A stretch of 64,000 nucleotides of DNA from Kiritimatiellia bacterium. GTDB taxonomy: Bacteria; Verrucomicrobiota; Kiritimatiellia; RFP12; UBA1067. The stretch covers positions 47,242 through 111,241 of the forward strand of contig JAFQYM010000038.1 of the NCBI GenBank assembly GCA_017406465.1. The letters run 5' to 3'. The translations under genes and the position numbers were made by a program. A model generated the notes under the pieces. The model was not told the DNA's origin, did not search any database, and worked only from the letters and a program-made list of their open reading frames with translations. This document shows, piece by piece, positions 34,495-42,114 of the stretch; within the stretch, counting starts at the first letter, position 1, and every line of letters begins with the position of its first letter.

Positions 34495-35514
34495 ATGTAT
34501 TTCTGCGACAACTATACGCTTGCCGTTATCTTCTGCATAGTGACAATGCTATGTTGGGGTAGTTGGGGCAACACCCAGAAGCTCGCTGGAAAGACTTGGC
34601 GATATGAGCTGTTCTATTGGGACTATGTGATTGGCGTTGTCCTCTTCGCACTTGTCAGCGGATTGACCGCCGGTTCACTCGGCGGCGGAGAGTGGAACTT
34701 TGTGACGAATTTGCGGCAGGCTTCTGTGGCTAATCTCGGCTCAGCATTCCTTGGTGGCATCGTATTCAATGCCGCGAACATCCTCCTTGCTGCGGCGATT
34801 TCGATTGCGGGAATGAGTGTGGCGTTCCCTGTCGGAATTGGTCTTGCGCTTGTGCTCGGTGTAGTGGTGAACTATGTTGGTGCGCCCAAAGGAGATCCGT
34901 TGCTGCTGTTCGGCGGTGTGGCGTTGATTGTCTCGGCAATCTTCTGCAACGCTTTCGCGTACAGGACAAAAGCTTTAGCCGGGAATGACGCGAAGAGTGC
35001 AAAGGGAATAGGTAAGGGTATTGTGCTTTCTGTGGTTTGCGGAGTGTTGATGGCTTTCTTCTATAGGTTTGTCGCTCGTACCATGGACATGGACTTTGCA
35101 GCTACCGTGCCACAGTCGGGCATGATGACGCCGTACTCTGCGTTCTTCGTGCTCTCGCTTGGCATACTTGTTTCAAACTTTGTATTTAACGCGATAGCCA
35201 TGCGCCATCCCGTGAGCGGTGCGCCGATAACGGAACGCGAATATTTCAAGGGTGGATTTACGATACATCTCGTTGGTATCCTCGGTGGCCTTGTCTGGGG
35301 ACTCGGCAACGGCATCAATCTCGTTGCGGCGGGCAAGGCGGGCGCGGCGATTTCTTATGGACTTGGTCAAGGAGCGACGCTCGTTTCTGCGCTTTGGGGG
35401 ATTTTCATATGGAGGGAGTTTAATGGTGCGCCCAAAAGCGCGGCACGGCTTAATATAGCTATGTTTGTTCTTTTCTTGGTTGGGCTTGGCTTGATTATCG
35501 CAGCTGGGGAGTAA
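34495..35514 (+). CDS. sugar permease of the DMT superfamily (GRP/RhaT-like)
   Basis: 339 residues and about ten transmembrane helices. N-terminal FCIVTMLCWGSWGNTQKLAG and the later GVLMAFFYRFVART, LGGLVWGLGNGINLVAAGKA and SYGLGQGATLVSALWGIFIW are the conserved elements of the glucose/ribose uptake and RhaT-related permeases common in Bacteroidota and PVC bacteria. AGGAGA precedes ATG 34495. It is the last gene of the 29.2-35.5 kb run, consistent with uptake of a sugar released by the secreted enzymes upstream. Substrate unknown. Confidence 0.75.
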   Translation: MYFCDNYTLAVIFCIVTMLCWGSWGNTQKLAGKTWRYELFYWDYVIGVVLFALVSGLTAGSLGGGEWNFVTNLRQASVANLGSAFLGGIVFNAANILLAAAISIAGMSVAFPVGIGLALVLGVVVNYVGAPKGDPLLLFGGVALIVSAIFCNAFAYRTKALAGNDAKSAKGIGKGIVLSVVCGVLMAFFYRFVARTMDMDFAATVPQSGMMTPYSAFFVLSLGILVSNFVFNAIAMRHPVSGAPITEREYFKGGFTIHLVGILGGLVWGLGNGINLVAAGKAGAAISYGLGQGATLVSALWGIFIWREFNGAPKSAARLNIAMFVLFLVGLGLIIAAGE

Positions 35515-35936
35515 TAAACCCTGATTTGTGTATAAGATGTTGTTGTATGATGTAGCGAGGATGGCCGGAGTCGACGACGGAATGGCTGCTGTGTGACGCG
35601 AGGGGCACTGCAAGAAACGCGGGGCGCGGCATTTGCCGCGCCTTTGCGTTTGCGGTTGATTGCGGTGAGCGAAGGGTCAAAGCTTATTGATACAGCTGCA
35701 TTGATACACTAACGAGGGGCGATGGCGCGCCTCCTTGCTTCTACACGATCTACACGTTCTACACGGCTTCTTCTCCGCATCTCCACCTCTACGCGGCTCA
35801 CCATCTTTTCGTGTAATCCAGACAATGCGGCAAAGTTTGGCGGGACGCGCTCCTCCTGTTTCTCCTGTTCTTTGTGGCTAACTACCGGTAGCCTCTGATA
35901 ACTTAAAATTCGCTCTTGCGCGAATTGGGCCAGTTT
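35515..35936. other. intergenic region with hairpin and minisatellite-like tract
   Basis: No gene seen. It holds a perfect 9-bp hairpin (GGCGCGGCA, TT loop, TGCCGCGCC; 35623-35642) that may end the upstream operon, though no clean T-tract follows. The tract TTCTACACGATCTACACG (from 35739, continuing to 35770) recurs at 40537-40567. Confidence 0.5.
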
Positions 35937-36020
35937 TGGTATAATTTGCGCCGTTTTGCCGCGGAGGGTAGCGACGAGTGTCGCGAGAGTATGCGGTCAG
36001 ATTACCAGAAAAGGCATAAG
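35937..36020 (+). promoter_or_regulatory. promoter and leader of the rplY-rplI operon
   Basis: TGG-TATAAT (-10 at 35940-35945). The leader of about 70 nt contains the hairpin GCGAC-GAGT-GTCGC (35971-35984), a possible site for ribosomal-protein feedback, and AAGG before ATG 36021. Confidence 0.55.
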
Positions 36021-36707
36021 ATGGATCAAATAAGGATCAAGGCGGAAGCGCGTACCGAACAGGGTACGGGCGCTGTCCGCCGCCTTCGCCGCACGGGGAT
36101 GATTCCCGGTTCGGTGATGAAGATGAAGAAGGGCGGCACTGAGCTCATAAAGCTCCCTGCGCACGACTTCATGATGGCGACGCGCGGCCACGCGAGCAAG
36201 CAGCTCCTGGTCACGCTCGATCTCGACGGCAAGGAAGTTCCCGCGCTCATGCGCGAAATGCAGAACGACGTCCTCGCCGGCACACCAATTCACGTTGATT
36301 TCAGCGAAGTGTCGCTGACCGAGAAGGTCCGCGTCACGGTTCCGCTGTATCTCGTGGGCGAACCTGTCGGCGTGAAGCTCGGCGGCGGCGTTCTCGAACA
36401 GACGCTCCGCACGATCGACGTCGACTGCCTGCCGACCGACATCGCGGAGAAGTTCGAGGTCGACGTTTCGGCGCTCGATCTCGACCAGACGCTGTTCGTC
36501 CGCGACCTCAAGCTCGGCGAGAAGCAGACCATTGTCACGCGCGGCGAAGTTCCCGTGGCGGTCGTAAAGGCCCCGGATGACATTCCTGCGGCCGGTGGCG
36601 CTCCTGCTGCCGCTGCGGCCGGTGCGGCACCCGCTGCTCCCGAGGTCATCAAGAAGGGCAAGGAAGAGGAGGCCGCTGCGGCCGACAAGAAGGAGGAGAA
36701 GAAGTAA
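36021..36707 (+). CDS. rplY: 50S ribosomal protein L25 (general stress protein Ctc type)
   Basis: 228 residues: the N-terminal 5S rRNA-binding L25 domain (KAEARTEQGTGAVRRLRRTG, then MIPGSVM) plus the C-terminal TL5/Ctc domain (VHVDFSEVSLTEKVRVTVPL analogue at about 95-185). A long Ala/Glu/Lys-rich tail follows. ATG 36021 was chosen over two upstream in-frame ATGs because the family begins within a few residues of it and AAGG precedes it. It heads the conserved ctc-rpsF-ssb-rpsR-rplI cluster; its stop overlaps the rpsF start by one base. Confidence 0.93.
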   Translation: MDQIRIKAEARTEQGTGAVRRLRRTGMIPGSVMKMKKGGTELIKLPAHDFMMATRGHASKQLLVTLDLDGKEVPALMREMQNDVLAGTPIHVDFSEVSLTEKVRVTVPLYLVGEPVGVKLGGGVLEQTLRTIDVDCLPTDIAEKFEVDVSALDLDQTLFVRDLKLGEKQTIVTRGEVPVAVVKAPDDIPAAGGAPAAAAAGAAPAAPEVIKKGKEEEAAAADKKEEKK

Positions 36708-37096
36708 TGAAGAAGTACGATGCTCTCTACATCTTCGTCGGTATCGCGAAGGAAGACGTCCTCGAGGCGAATCTCGAGAAGGCCCTTGCGGAAGTGACCC
36801 GCGTCGGCGGAAACGTTCTGGAGAAGGTTTCCCTCGGTCGCCGTTCGTTCTCTCGCCCGATGGGCAAGCGCGACAGCGGCGTCTATGTCAAGGTTCGCAT
36901 GGAGCTCGATCCCGCCAAGGTCGACGAGCTCGTCAACCGCTACCACCTCGTCGAAGAGGTGTTCCGCGTTCAGATTCTCGCAGTCGACGAGCGCCGTGAG
37001 GCGAAGATCGCCGCCGAGCGCGCGGCCCGCGCCGAGCGCCAGGCAAAGAAGGACGCCGCCGCTGCGGCCGCGGCTCCTGTCGCCGAGGAAGCGTAA
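36707..37096 (+). CDS. rpsF: 30S ribosomal protein S6
   Basis: 129 residues. The ferredoxin-like S6 fold is recognisable in KYDALYIFVGIAKEDVLEAN, LGRRSFSRPMGKRDSGVYVK and VEEVFRVQILAVDE, ending in an acidic/alanine-rich tail (AKKDAAAAAAAPVAEEA). S6 pairs with S18, encoded three genes downstream, on the platform of the small subunit. The start shares one base with the rplY stop (TAATG). Confidence 0.93.
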   Translation: MKKYDALYIFVGIAKEDVLEANLEKALAEVTRVGGNVLEKVSLGRRSFSRPMGKRDSGVYVKVRMELDPAKVDELVNRYHLVEEVFRVQILAVDERREAKIAAERAARAERQAKKDAAAAAAAPVAEEA

Positions 37097-37114
37097 CCTT
37101 ACAGGAGAACTGAG

Positions 37115-37546
37115 ATGGCCTCCTTCAACAAGGTGATTCTGATGGGCAACCTGACGCGCGATCCCGACGTGCGCGCGACCGGATCGAGCGGCATGAAAGT
37201 CGCTCGCCTCGGCCTCGCCGTCAACGAGCGCAGGAGAGACCGCAACGGGCAGATGCAGGACTTCCCCGTGTTCGTCGACGTAGACGCATGGGACAAGCTC
37301 GCCGAGCTCTGCGGCCAGTTTCTCGTCAAGGGAAGCCCGGTCCTCGTCGAGGGCCGCCTTCAGATGGACACCTGGGAGAAGGACGGTGTCAGGCACCAGA
37401 AGCTCAAGGTCAGGGCCCTTGCGGTCAAGTTCCTTGCGCCAAAGGGCGAGACGCGGCCTCAGCAGCCCGGCAGCGCCCAGAGGCCGGAACCCCCGGCGGT
37501 CCAGCCCAACGCACTGGAGTCCGATCCCGACGACATCCCGTTCTGA
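37115..37546 (+). CDS. ssb: single-stranded DNA-binding protein
   Basis: 143 residues. OB-fold landmarks: FNKVILMGNLTRDPDVRATG, LAVNERRRDRNGQMQDFPVF, VDVDAWDKLAEL, FLVKGSPVLVEGRLQMDTWE. The C-terminal tail is Pro/Gln-rich and ends in the acidic tip DPDDIPF, which recruits repair and replication partners. AGGAG precedes the ATG. It sits between rpsF and rpsR as in most bacteria. Confidence 0.96.
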   Translation: MASFNKVILMGNLTRDPDVRATGSSGMKVARLGLAVNERRRDRNGQMQDFPVFVDVDAWDKLAELCGQFLVKGSPVLVEGRLQMDTWEKDGVRHQKLKVRALAVKFLAPKGETRPQQPGSAQRPEPPAVQPNALESDPDDIPF

Positions 37547-37574
37547 CAAGACAATCTAAAAAGGAACCACTAAA

Positions 37575-37805
37575 ATGGCTTTCAAGAAATCCAACAGCTC
37601 GGCAGGCGAGGAATTCGCCGCCCGCAAGCGTCCCGCGCTCGGCCCGAACGACCAGATCGACGTGAACGACATCGAGACGCTCAAGTACTACATCACCGAC
37701 TACGGCAAGATCCTGCCCGCGCGCATCACCGGCGTCACAGCCGCGCAGCAGCGCCAGATCCGCCAGGGCGTCAAGCGCGCCCGCAACATGGGCCTCATGG
37801 CCTAA
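37575..37805 (+). CDS. rpsR: 30S ribosomal protein S18
   Basis: 76 residues. The conserved core is IDVNDIETLKYYITDYGKIL, followed by PARITGVTAAQQRQIRQGVK and RARNMGLMA, the rRNA- and S6-binding surface. None of the cysteines found in zinc-binding S18 variants are present (C- form). AAGGAACC lies upstream. Confidence 0.95.
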   Translation: MAFKKSNSSAGEEFAARKRPALGPNDQIDVNDIETLKYYITDYGKILPARITGVTAAQQRQIRQGVKRARNMGLMA

Positions 37806-37822
37806 GCGGAAGGAGATACGCC

Positions 37823-38287
37823 ATGCATATAGAAGTGATGCTTATGGACAACGTGAAGAAGCTCGGCAAGGCCGGCGAGATCGTCAAGGTCGCCCCGGGC
37901 TACTTCCGCAACTATCTCGCCCCCAAGGGGCTCGCCTCCGTCGCGACCGAGGCCGCGAAGCGCCGTCTCAAAAAGCTTGAGGCCGAGCGCGCCGCCCGCG
38001 CCGCCGAGGAGAAGAAGGCCGCCCTCGCGGTCGCCAAGAAGCTCGAGGGCCTCGCCCTCACCGTTTCCGCCAGCACGACGGACGGCAAGAAGCTCTACGG
38101 CGCCGTCAGCGTGACCGACCTCCTCGCGGCCATCGAGGCCCAGCGCGGAGTCAAGATCGAGCGCGGCCAGTTCTCCCTCGAGGAGTCGCTGCGCGAGGTC
38201 GGCGAGTACGAGGCCAAGATCGATCTCGGCCACGGCGTTTTCGCCAAGTGCAAGATCACGATCCTGGACGAAGGCGCGACCGCCTAA
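37823..38287 (+). CDS. rplI: 50S ribosomal protein L9
   Basis: 154 residues. The N-terminal domain (EVMLMDNVKKLGKAGEIVKV, then APGYFRNYLAPKGLA) binds 23S rRNA, a long connecting helix spans about 45-75, and the C-terminal domain ends ITILDEG. It is the last gene of the ribosomal operon; GGAAGGAG precedes the start. Confidence 0.95.
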   Translation: MHIEVMLMDNVKKLGKAGEIVKVAPGYFRNYLAPKGLASVATEAAKRRLKKLEAERAARAAEEKKAALAVAKKLEGLALTVSASTTDGKKLYGAVSVTDLLAAIEAQRGVKIERGQFSLEESLREVGEYEAKIDLGHGVFAKCKITILDEGATA

Positions 38288-38355
38288 ATCCAGGGGCGAA
38301 TCTCGTCCAAGTCGCCGTTGCGAAGTGCGCCATCCCGGCGCCCCGCAGCGGCGAT

Positions 38356-38544
38356 TCATTTTTTTTCGTACTGCCGTATCCTCACGATGTAGCTGTTGCG
38401 TTCGAAGCCCGTCATAGCCGCCGCTTCGCATGCCGCGCTCCAGAGCGTGTTCGGCTTTCTTCCGTTGACGCGATGGCGGCAAGCGTACTCTCCGGCGTAG
38501 ACCGGCGGCCTTCGACGGGGATGGCGAACGTTCAGAGGTCGTTG
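38356..38544 (-). pseudogene. remnant of an unidentified gene (C-terminal 62 codons)
   Basis: On the minus strand the frame ending at the TGA of 38358-38356 reads PPVYAGEYACRHRVNGRKPN, then TLWSAACEAAAMTGFERNSY and IVRIRQYEKK. The composition (mixed hydrophobic, Tyr, Cys, charged) looks like genuine protein, unlike the other short frames of this region. It has no start codon: an in-frame stop at 38547-38545 truncates it. I do not recognise the family. Confidence 0.35.
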
Positions 38545-38753
38545 TCAGCCGCTGAATCCTTTTAGACACTAACGTGAAAGTCGAAGCCGGATTTTGCGAG
38601 CATCTCAGGGTTGAGACCGCCATATAATGACGCGTGTGCCCAATCCCCCAATTGTGTTAGCCATTAGTGTTCCCAAAATGACCCATTTGGGTGATGGAAG
38701 TTTTGCCGCGGTTTTGCTATACTTTCCGCAAACAAGGGAAAGGAACATAGAAG
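38545..38753 (+). promoter_or_regulatory. intergenic region with palindrome and promoter of the symporter gene
   Basis: Palindromic block at 38672-38692: CCCAAA...TTTGGG containing ACCCA-TT-TGGGT, a possible operator. TGC-TATACT (-10 at 38718-38723) follows 26 bp later. The leader has AAGGGAAAGGAA before ATG 38754. Confidence 0.5.
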
Positions 38754-40496
38754 ATGCTGACGTGGATTGACTGGCTTATGATACTCGGCTATTTCGGCGT
38801 GCTGGCTGGAGTGGTCGTGTTTTCTCTGAGGCGCAACAAGATAGAGTCGGGCGAGGACCTTTTCCTCGGCGGACGTTCCGTCGGATGGCTCGCGATCGGC
38901 GCGTCGATCTTCGCGGCAAACATCGGCTCGGAGCACCTGATCGGGCTCGCTGGCTCTGGCGCGGTCGCGGGGCTTTCGCAGTCGCACTGGGAGTTCCACG
39001 CGTGGGTGCTCGTAATGATGAGCTGGGTGTTCCTCCCGTTCTACTACAATTCAGGCGTGTCGACCATGCCCGAGTTCCTTGAGCGGCGCTTTGGCGCGAA
39101 AGCCAGGTGGATTCTTTCTCTTGTCTCGCTTGCTGCGTATGTTCTTACGAAGATTTCCGTTACAGTATTCGCGGGCGCGCTCTTCTTTGAAGTGATGATG
39201 CCGGAGGTGCAACTTACTATCGGCGGTACGGTCGTTTCGTCGTTTTGGATCGGTGCCGTCGCGACGGTCTTGCTCGCCGGCATCTATTCGTCAATTGGCG
39301 GGCTTTCCGCAGTCGTCTACACCGACCTCGTCCAGACTGGCATCATCCTCCTGGGCACCATGTCGGTTACCGGCTTCGCGCTCTACCACCTCGGGCACTC
39401 CGGCGTTGCGCTTCCCGACGGACAGACGGCGCAGGGCATCTGCGACGGGTGGCAGGTCCTCAAGGCGACGATCAAGTCGACTGGCAATGTCGAGCAGTTT
39501 GGACTCTGGCACTCGCTCTCGCACAAGGCGTTTCCGTGGCTCGGCGTCGTAGTGGCCTCTGCAACAATCGGCGTCTGGTATTGGTGCACCGACCAGTTTA
39601 TTATCCAGCGCACCCTTGCGGCGAAGAACATGACGAACGCCCGCCGCGGCGCGATATGGGGTGGCTTCCTCAAGCTTGCGCCTGTGTTCCTCTTCCTCGT
39701 CCCCGGCATGCTTGGCTTCGCGCTTCACCACAACCACGTCGTCATCAATGGCGCGGCTTTTGCCATCCCGCTTAAGGAGGGAGGCGCGCTGAACGGCGAC
39801 ACCGTGTTCCCGACGCTTGTGCAGACTCTTCTTCCGGTTGGCTTCCGTGGACTCGTCGTTGCGGGCATGATCGCGGCGCTTATGAGCTCGCTCGCATCGC
39901 TTTTCAATTCAGTCTCGACCCTCTTCACCGTCGATGTCTACCAGAAGCTAAAGCCCGAGACTTCGCAGAAGAAGCTCGTCGTCATCGGCCGTACCACGAC
40001 AATTGTGATGACGGCGCTCGGACTTTTGTGGCTCCCGATCATGAAGGCGATCTCCGGCGGAGGCCTCTACCAGTACATCCAGTCGGTGCAGGCGTTCCTC
40101 GCGCCGCCAATCGTCGCCGTGTTCCTCACTGGGCTTCTCTGGAAGCGTATGAACCTGCGTGGCGCGTGCTGGGGCCTCGGGCTCGGATTCATCCTTGGCA
40201 TGGCGAAACTCGCCGCAAACGCGATCTGGGGCACGCCGACGGAAGCCGCGTTTATCCAGGACTTCTACTTCTCGGGAATCCTGCTCGTCACGTCGTTCAT
40301 CATCGTCATCGTCGCGTCGCTTACCGCGCCTGCGCCAGATTACGAACACCTCAACGGTCTTAACTTCAGCTGTCTCTCGCCTGAGTATAAAAAGGCGAAT
40401 CGCGAGAGCTGGAACTGGATTGACGTCGTGGCGTCCATCTTCGTCGTCGGCTGCGTGATCGCCGCCTACGCGTACTTCTGGACATGGCTCGACTAA
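38754..40496 (+). CDS. sodium/sugar symporter (SSS family, SglT-like)
   Basis: 580 residues and about 14 transmembrane helices. The family core is clear: DLFLGGRSVGWLAIGASIFA, then ANIGSEHLIGLAGSGAVAG, GVSTMPEFLERRFG, the Na+-site region YSSIGGLSAVVYTDLVQTGI, DQFIIQRTLAAKN, and AALMSSLASLFNSVSTLFTV. Closest in pattern to the Na+/glucose-galactose cotransporters of the Vibrio SglT type. It lies directly before the pentose operon, so L-arabinose or a related sugar is the likely substrate (inference). A 60-bp imperfect inverted repeat follows it. Confidence 0.85.
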   Translation: MLTWIDWLMILGYFGVLAGVVVFSLRRNKIESGEDLFLGGRSVGWLAIGASIFAANIGSEHLIGLAGSGAVAGLSQSHWEFHAWVLVMMSWVFLPFYYNSGVSTMPEFLERRFGAKARWILSLVSLAAYVLTKISVTVFAGALFFEVMMPEVQLTIGGTVVSSFWIGAVATVLLAGIYSSIGGLSAVVYTDLVQTGIILLGTMSVTGFALYHLGHSGVALPDGQTAQGICDGWQVLKATIKSTGNVEQFGLWHSLSHKAFPWLGVVVASATIGVWYWCTDQFIIQRTLAAKNMTNARRGAIWGGFLKLAPVFLFLVPGMLGFALHHNHVVINGAAFAIPLKEGGALNGDTVFPTLVQTLLPVGFRGLVVAGMIAALMSSLASLFNSVSTLFTVDVYQKLKPETSQKKLVVIGRTTTIVMTALGLLWLPIMKAISGGGLYQYIQSVQAFLAPPIVAVFLTGLLWKRMNLRGACWGLGLGFILGMAKLAANAIWGTPTEAAFIQDFYFSGILLVTSFIIVIVASLTAPAPDYEHLNGLNFSCLSPEYKKANRESWNWIDVVASIFVVGCVIAAYAYFWTWLD

Positions 40497-40508
40497 GATT
40501 TAATCAAC

Positions 40509-40567
40509 CATGTAGAACATGTAGAACTTGTAGCTGTTCTACACGATCTACATGTTCTACACGGCTT
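40509..40567. repeat. imperfect inverted repeat and TTCTACA tract
   Basis: The sequence TGTAGAACATGTAGAACTTG (40511 on) is nearly complementary to the following GTTCTACACGATCTACATG block, giving a long hairpin between the symporter and isomerase genes. The right half repeats the tract at 35739-35770. Confidence 0.6.
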
Positions 40568-40604
40568 AAAATTCGAAATACATACTAAAAAAGGAACGAA
40601 AGAA

Positions 40605-42089
40605 ATGATCAATCAGCCCAAGGTCAAACTCGCCGTCGTCGGCGTCAGCCGCGACTGCTTCCCCGCCACTCTCACCAAGAAGCGCGTCGCCGCCGTTATG
40701 GCGGAGGCCAAGAAGGCAAAGCTCGCCGTCGTCGACTGCCCGGTTACGATCGAAAACGAGATCGACGAGATGAAGGCGCTCGAGTGGGCGCGCAAGGAAG
40801 GCGTCAACGCATGCTGCATGTTCCTCGGCAACTTTGGCCCCGAAGGCCCGACCACCATGTTCGTCCAGAAGTTCGGCGGCCCCACGATGGTTCTTGCCGC
40901 GAAGGAGGAGAACAGGGCCGTCCTCAAGTCCGACCGCGGCGACGCCTTGTGCGGCGTCCTCAATTTCAGCTACAACGTCGGGCTTAGGCGTCTCAAGGTC
41001 TACATCCCCGAGTACCCGGTCGTCGACGCGAAGGGCGCCGTCAAGGAACTCAAGGACTTCACCGACATCGCCCGCGTCGTTCTCGGCATCAAGAACCTCA
41101 AGGTGTTCGGCTTTGGCCCCCGCCCCTACGACTTCCTCGCGTGCAACGCGCCGATCCAGCCGCTCTTCGACCTCGGCGTGAACGTCCAGGAGAACTCCGA
41201 ACTCGACCTCTTCGAGCACTTCCACAAGATGGCGTCGAGGAAAGCCGAGATCGCCGCGATCGCGAAAGACATGAAGAAGGAGCTTGGCTCCAAGTGCCCG
41301 TACCCGGATCTCCTGCCGCAGCTTGCGCAGTTTGAGCTCGCGCTTCTGGACTGGTATGAAAAGCAGCGCGGCGCTTCCGAGTTTGCCGTCTTCGCGAATA
41401 AGTGCTGGCCGGCGTTCCAGACGAGTTTCCACTTTGTTCCGTGCTACGTCAACTCCCGTCTCGCCGGTCGCGGCATTCCCGTCGCGTGCGAAGTCGATCT
41501 CTACGGTGCGGTTTCCGAGTACATGGTCGAGTGCGCGACTGAAAAGCCGGCTACGCTTCTCGACATCAACAACTCGGTTCCGGACGACATTCTCCCGAAG
41601 GGCATCAAGCTCGCGGGCGCCGAGAAACGCGACCTCTACATGGGCTTCCACTGCGGCAACACCTGCATGAGCTGCCTCAAGAAGCCGTCGATGAAGTACC
41701 AGCTTATCATGAACCGCGGGCTCGAGGGCGGCGGCAAGCCCGTCATCTCTCGCGGCACGATGGAAGGTCAGCTCAAGCCGGGCGCGGCGACGATGTTCCG
41801 CATCCAGTCGAACAGCGACTCGAAGCTCGTCTCCTACATCGCGGAGGGCTCGTTCCTCGACGTGAATCCCTGCTCCTTCGGTTCGCTCGGCGTTGCGGCG
41901 ATTCCGGGCTTTGCGAGGTTCTACCGCCATGTCCTCATCCAAAAGCGCTTCCCGCACCACGGCGCCTACGGCTTCGCTCACGCTGGCAAGGCGCTCTTCG
42001 AGGCGCTGAAGCTTCTTGGCGTCGACGACATCAATACGCCCAAGCCCGCGGGTGAGCTCTATCCGGGCGAGAATCCCTTCGCCGTCTAA
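40605..42089 (+). CDS. L-fucose/L-arabinose isomerase-family protein
   Basis: 494 residues. The aldose-ketose isomerase fold shared by FucI and AraA is indicated by an N-terminal Rossmann-like domain (VKLAVVGVSRDCFPATLTKK), the metal-binding segment GIPVACEVDLYGAVSEYMVE (Glu and Asp ligands) and MGFHCGNTCMSCLKKPSMKY. The overall pattern is that of the L-fucose isomerase-like group, not classical AraA. It heads an operon with two FGGY kinases and L-ribulose-5-phosphate 4-epimerase, so an L-arabinose-to-L-ribulose or D-xylose/D-arabinose type reaction is likely. AAAGGAACG precedes the start. Confidence 0.7.
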   Translation: MINQPKVKLAVVGVSRDCFPATLTKKRVAAVMAEAKKAKLAVVDCPVTIENEIDEMKALEWARKEGVNACCMFLGNFGPEGPTTMFVQKFGGPTMVLAAKEENRAVLKSDRGDALCGVLNFSYNVGLRRLKVYIPEYPVVDAKGAVKELKDFTDIARVVLGIKNLKVFGFGPRPYDFLACNAPIQPLFDLGVNVQENSELDLFEHFHKMASRKAEIAAIAKDMKKELGSKCPYPDLLPQLAQFELALLDWYEKQRGASEFAVFANKCWPAFQTSFHFVPCYVNSRLAGRGIPVACEVDLYGAVSEYMVECATEKPATLLDINNSVPDDILPKGIKLAGAEKRDLYMGFHCGNTCMSCLKKPSMKYQLIMNRGLEGGGKPVISRGTMEGQLKPGAATMFRIQSNSDSKLVSYIAEGSFLDVNPCSFGSLGVAAIPGFARFYRHVLIQKRFPHHGAYGFAHAGKALFEALKLLGVDDINTPKPAGELYPGENPFAV

Positions 42090-42114
42090 CGGCGAAATCT
42101 GCGGAGACGGCCAG

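Noticed and set aside
38248..38565. 105-codon plus-strand frame after rplI
   Set aside because: Begins inside rplI, no ribosome site and Arg-rich; the minus-strand fragment in the same place is more protein-like.
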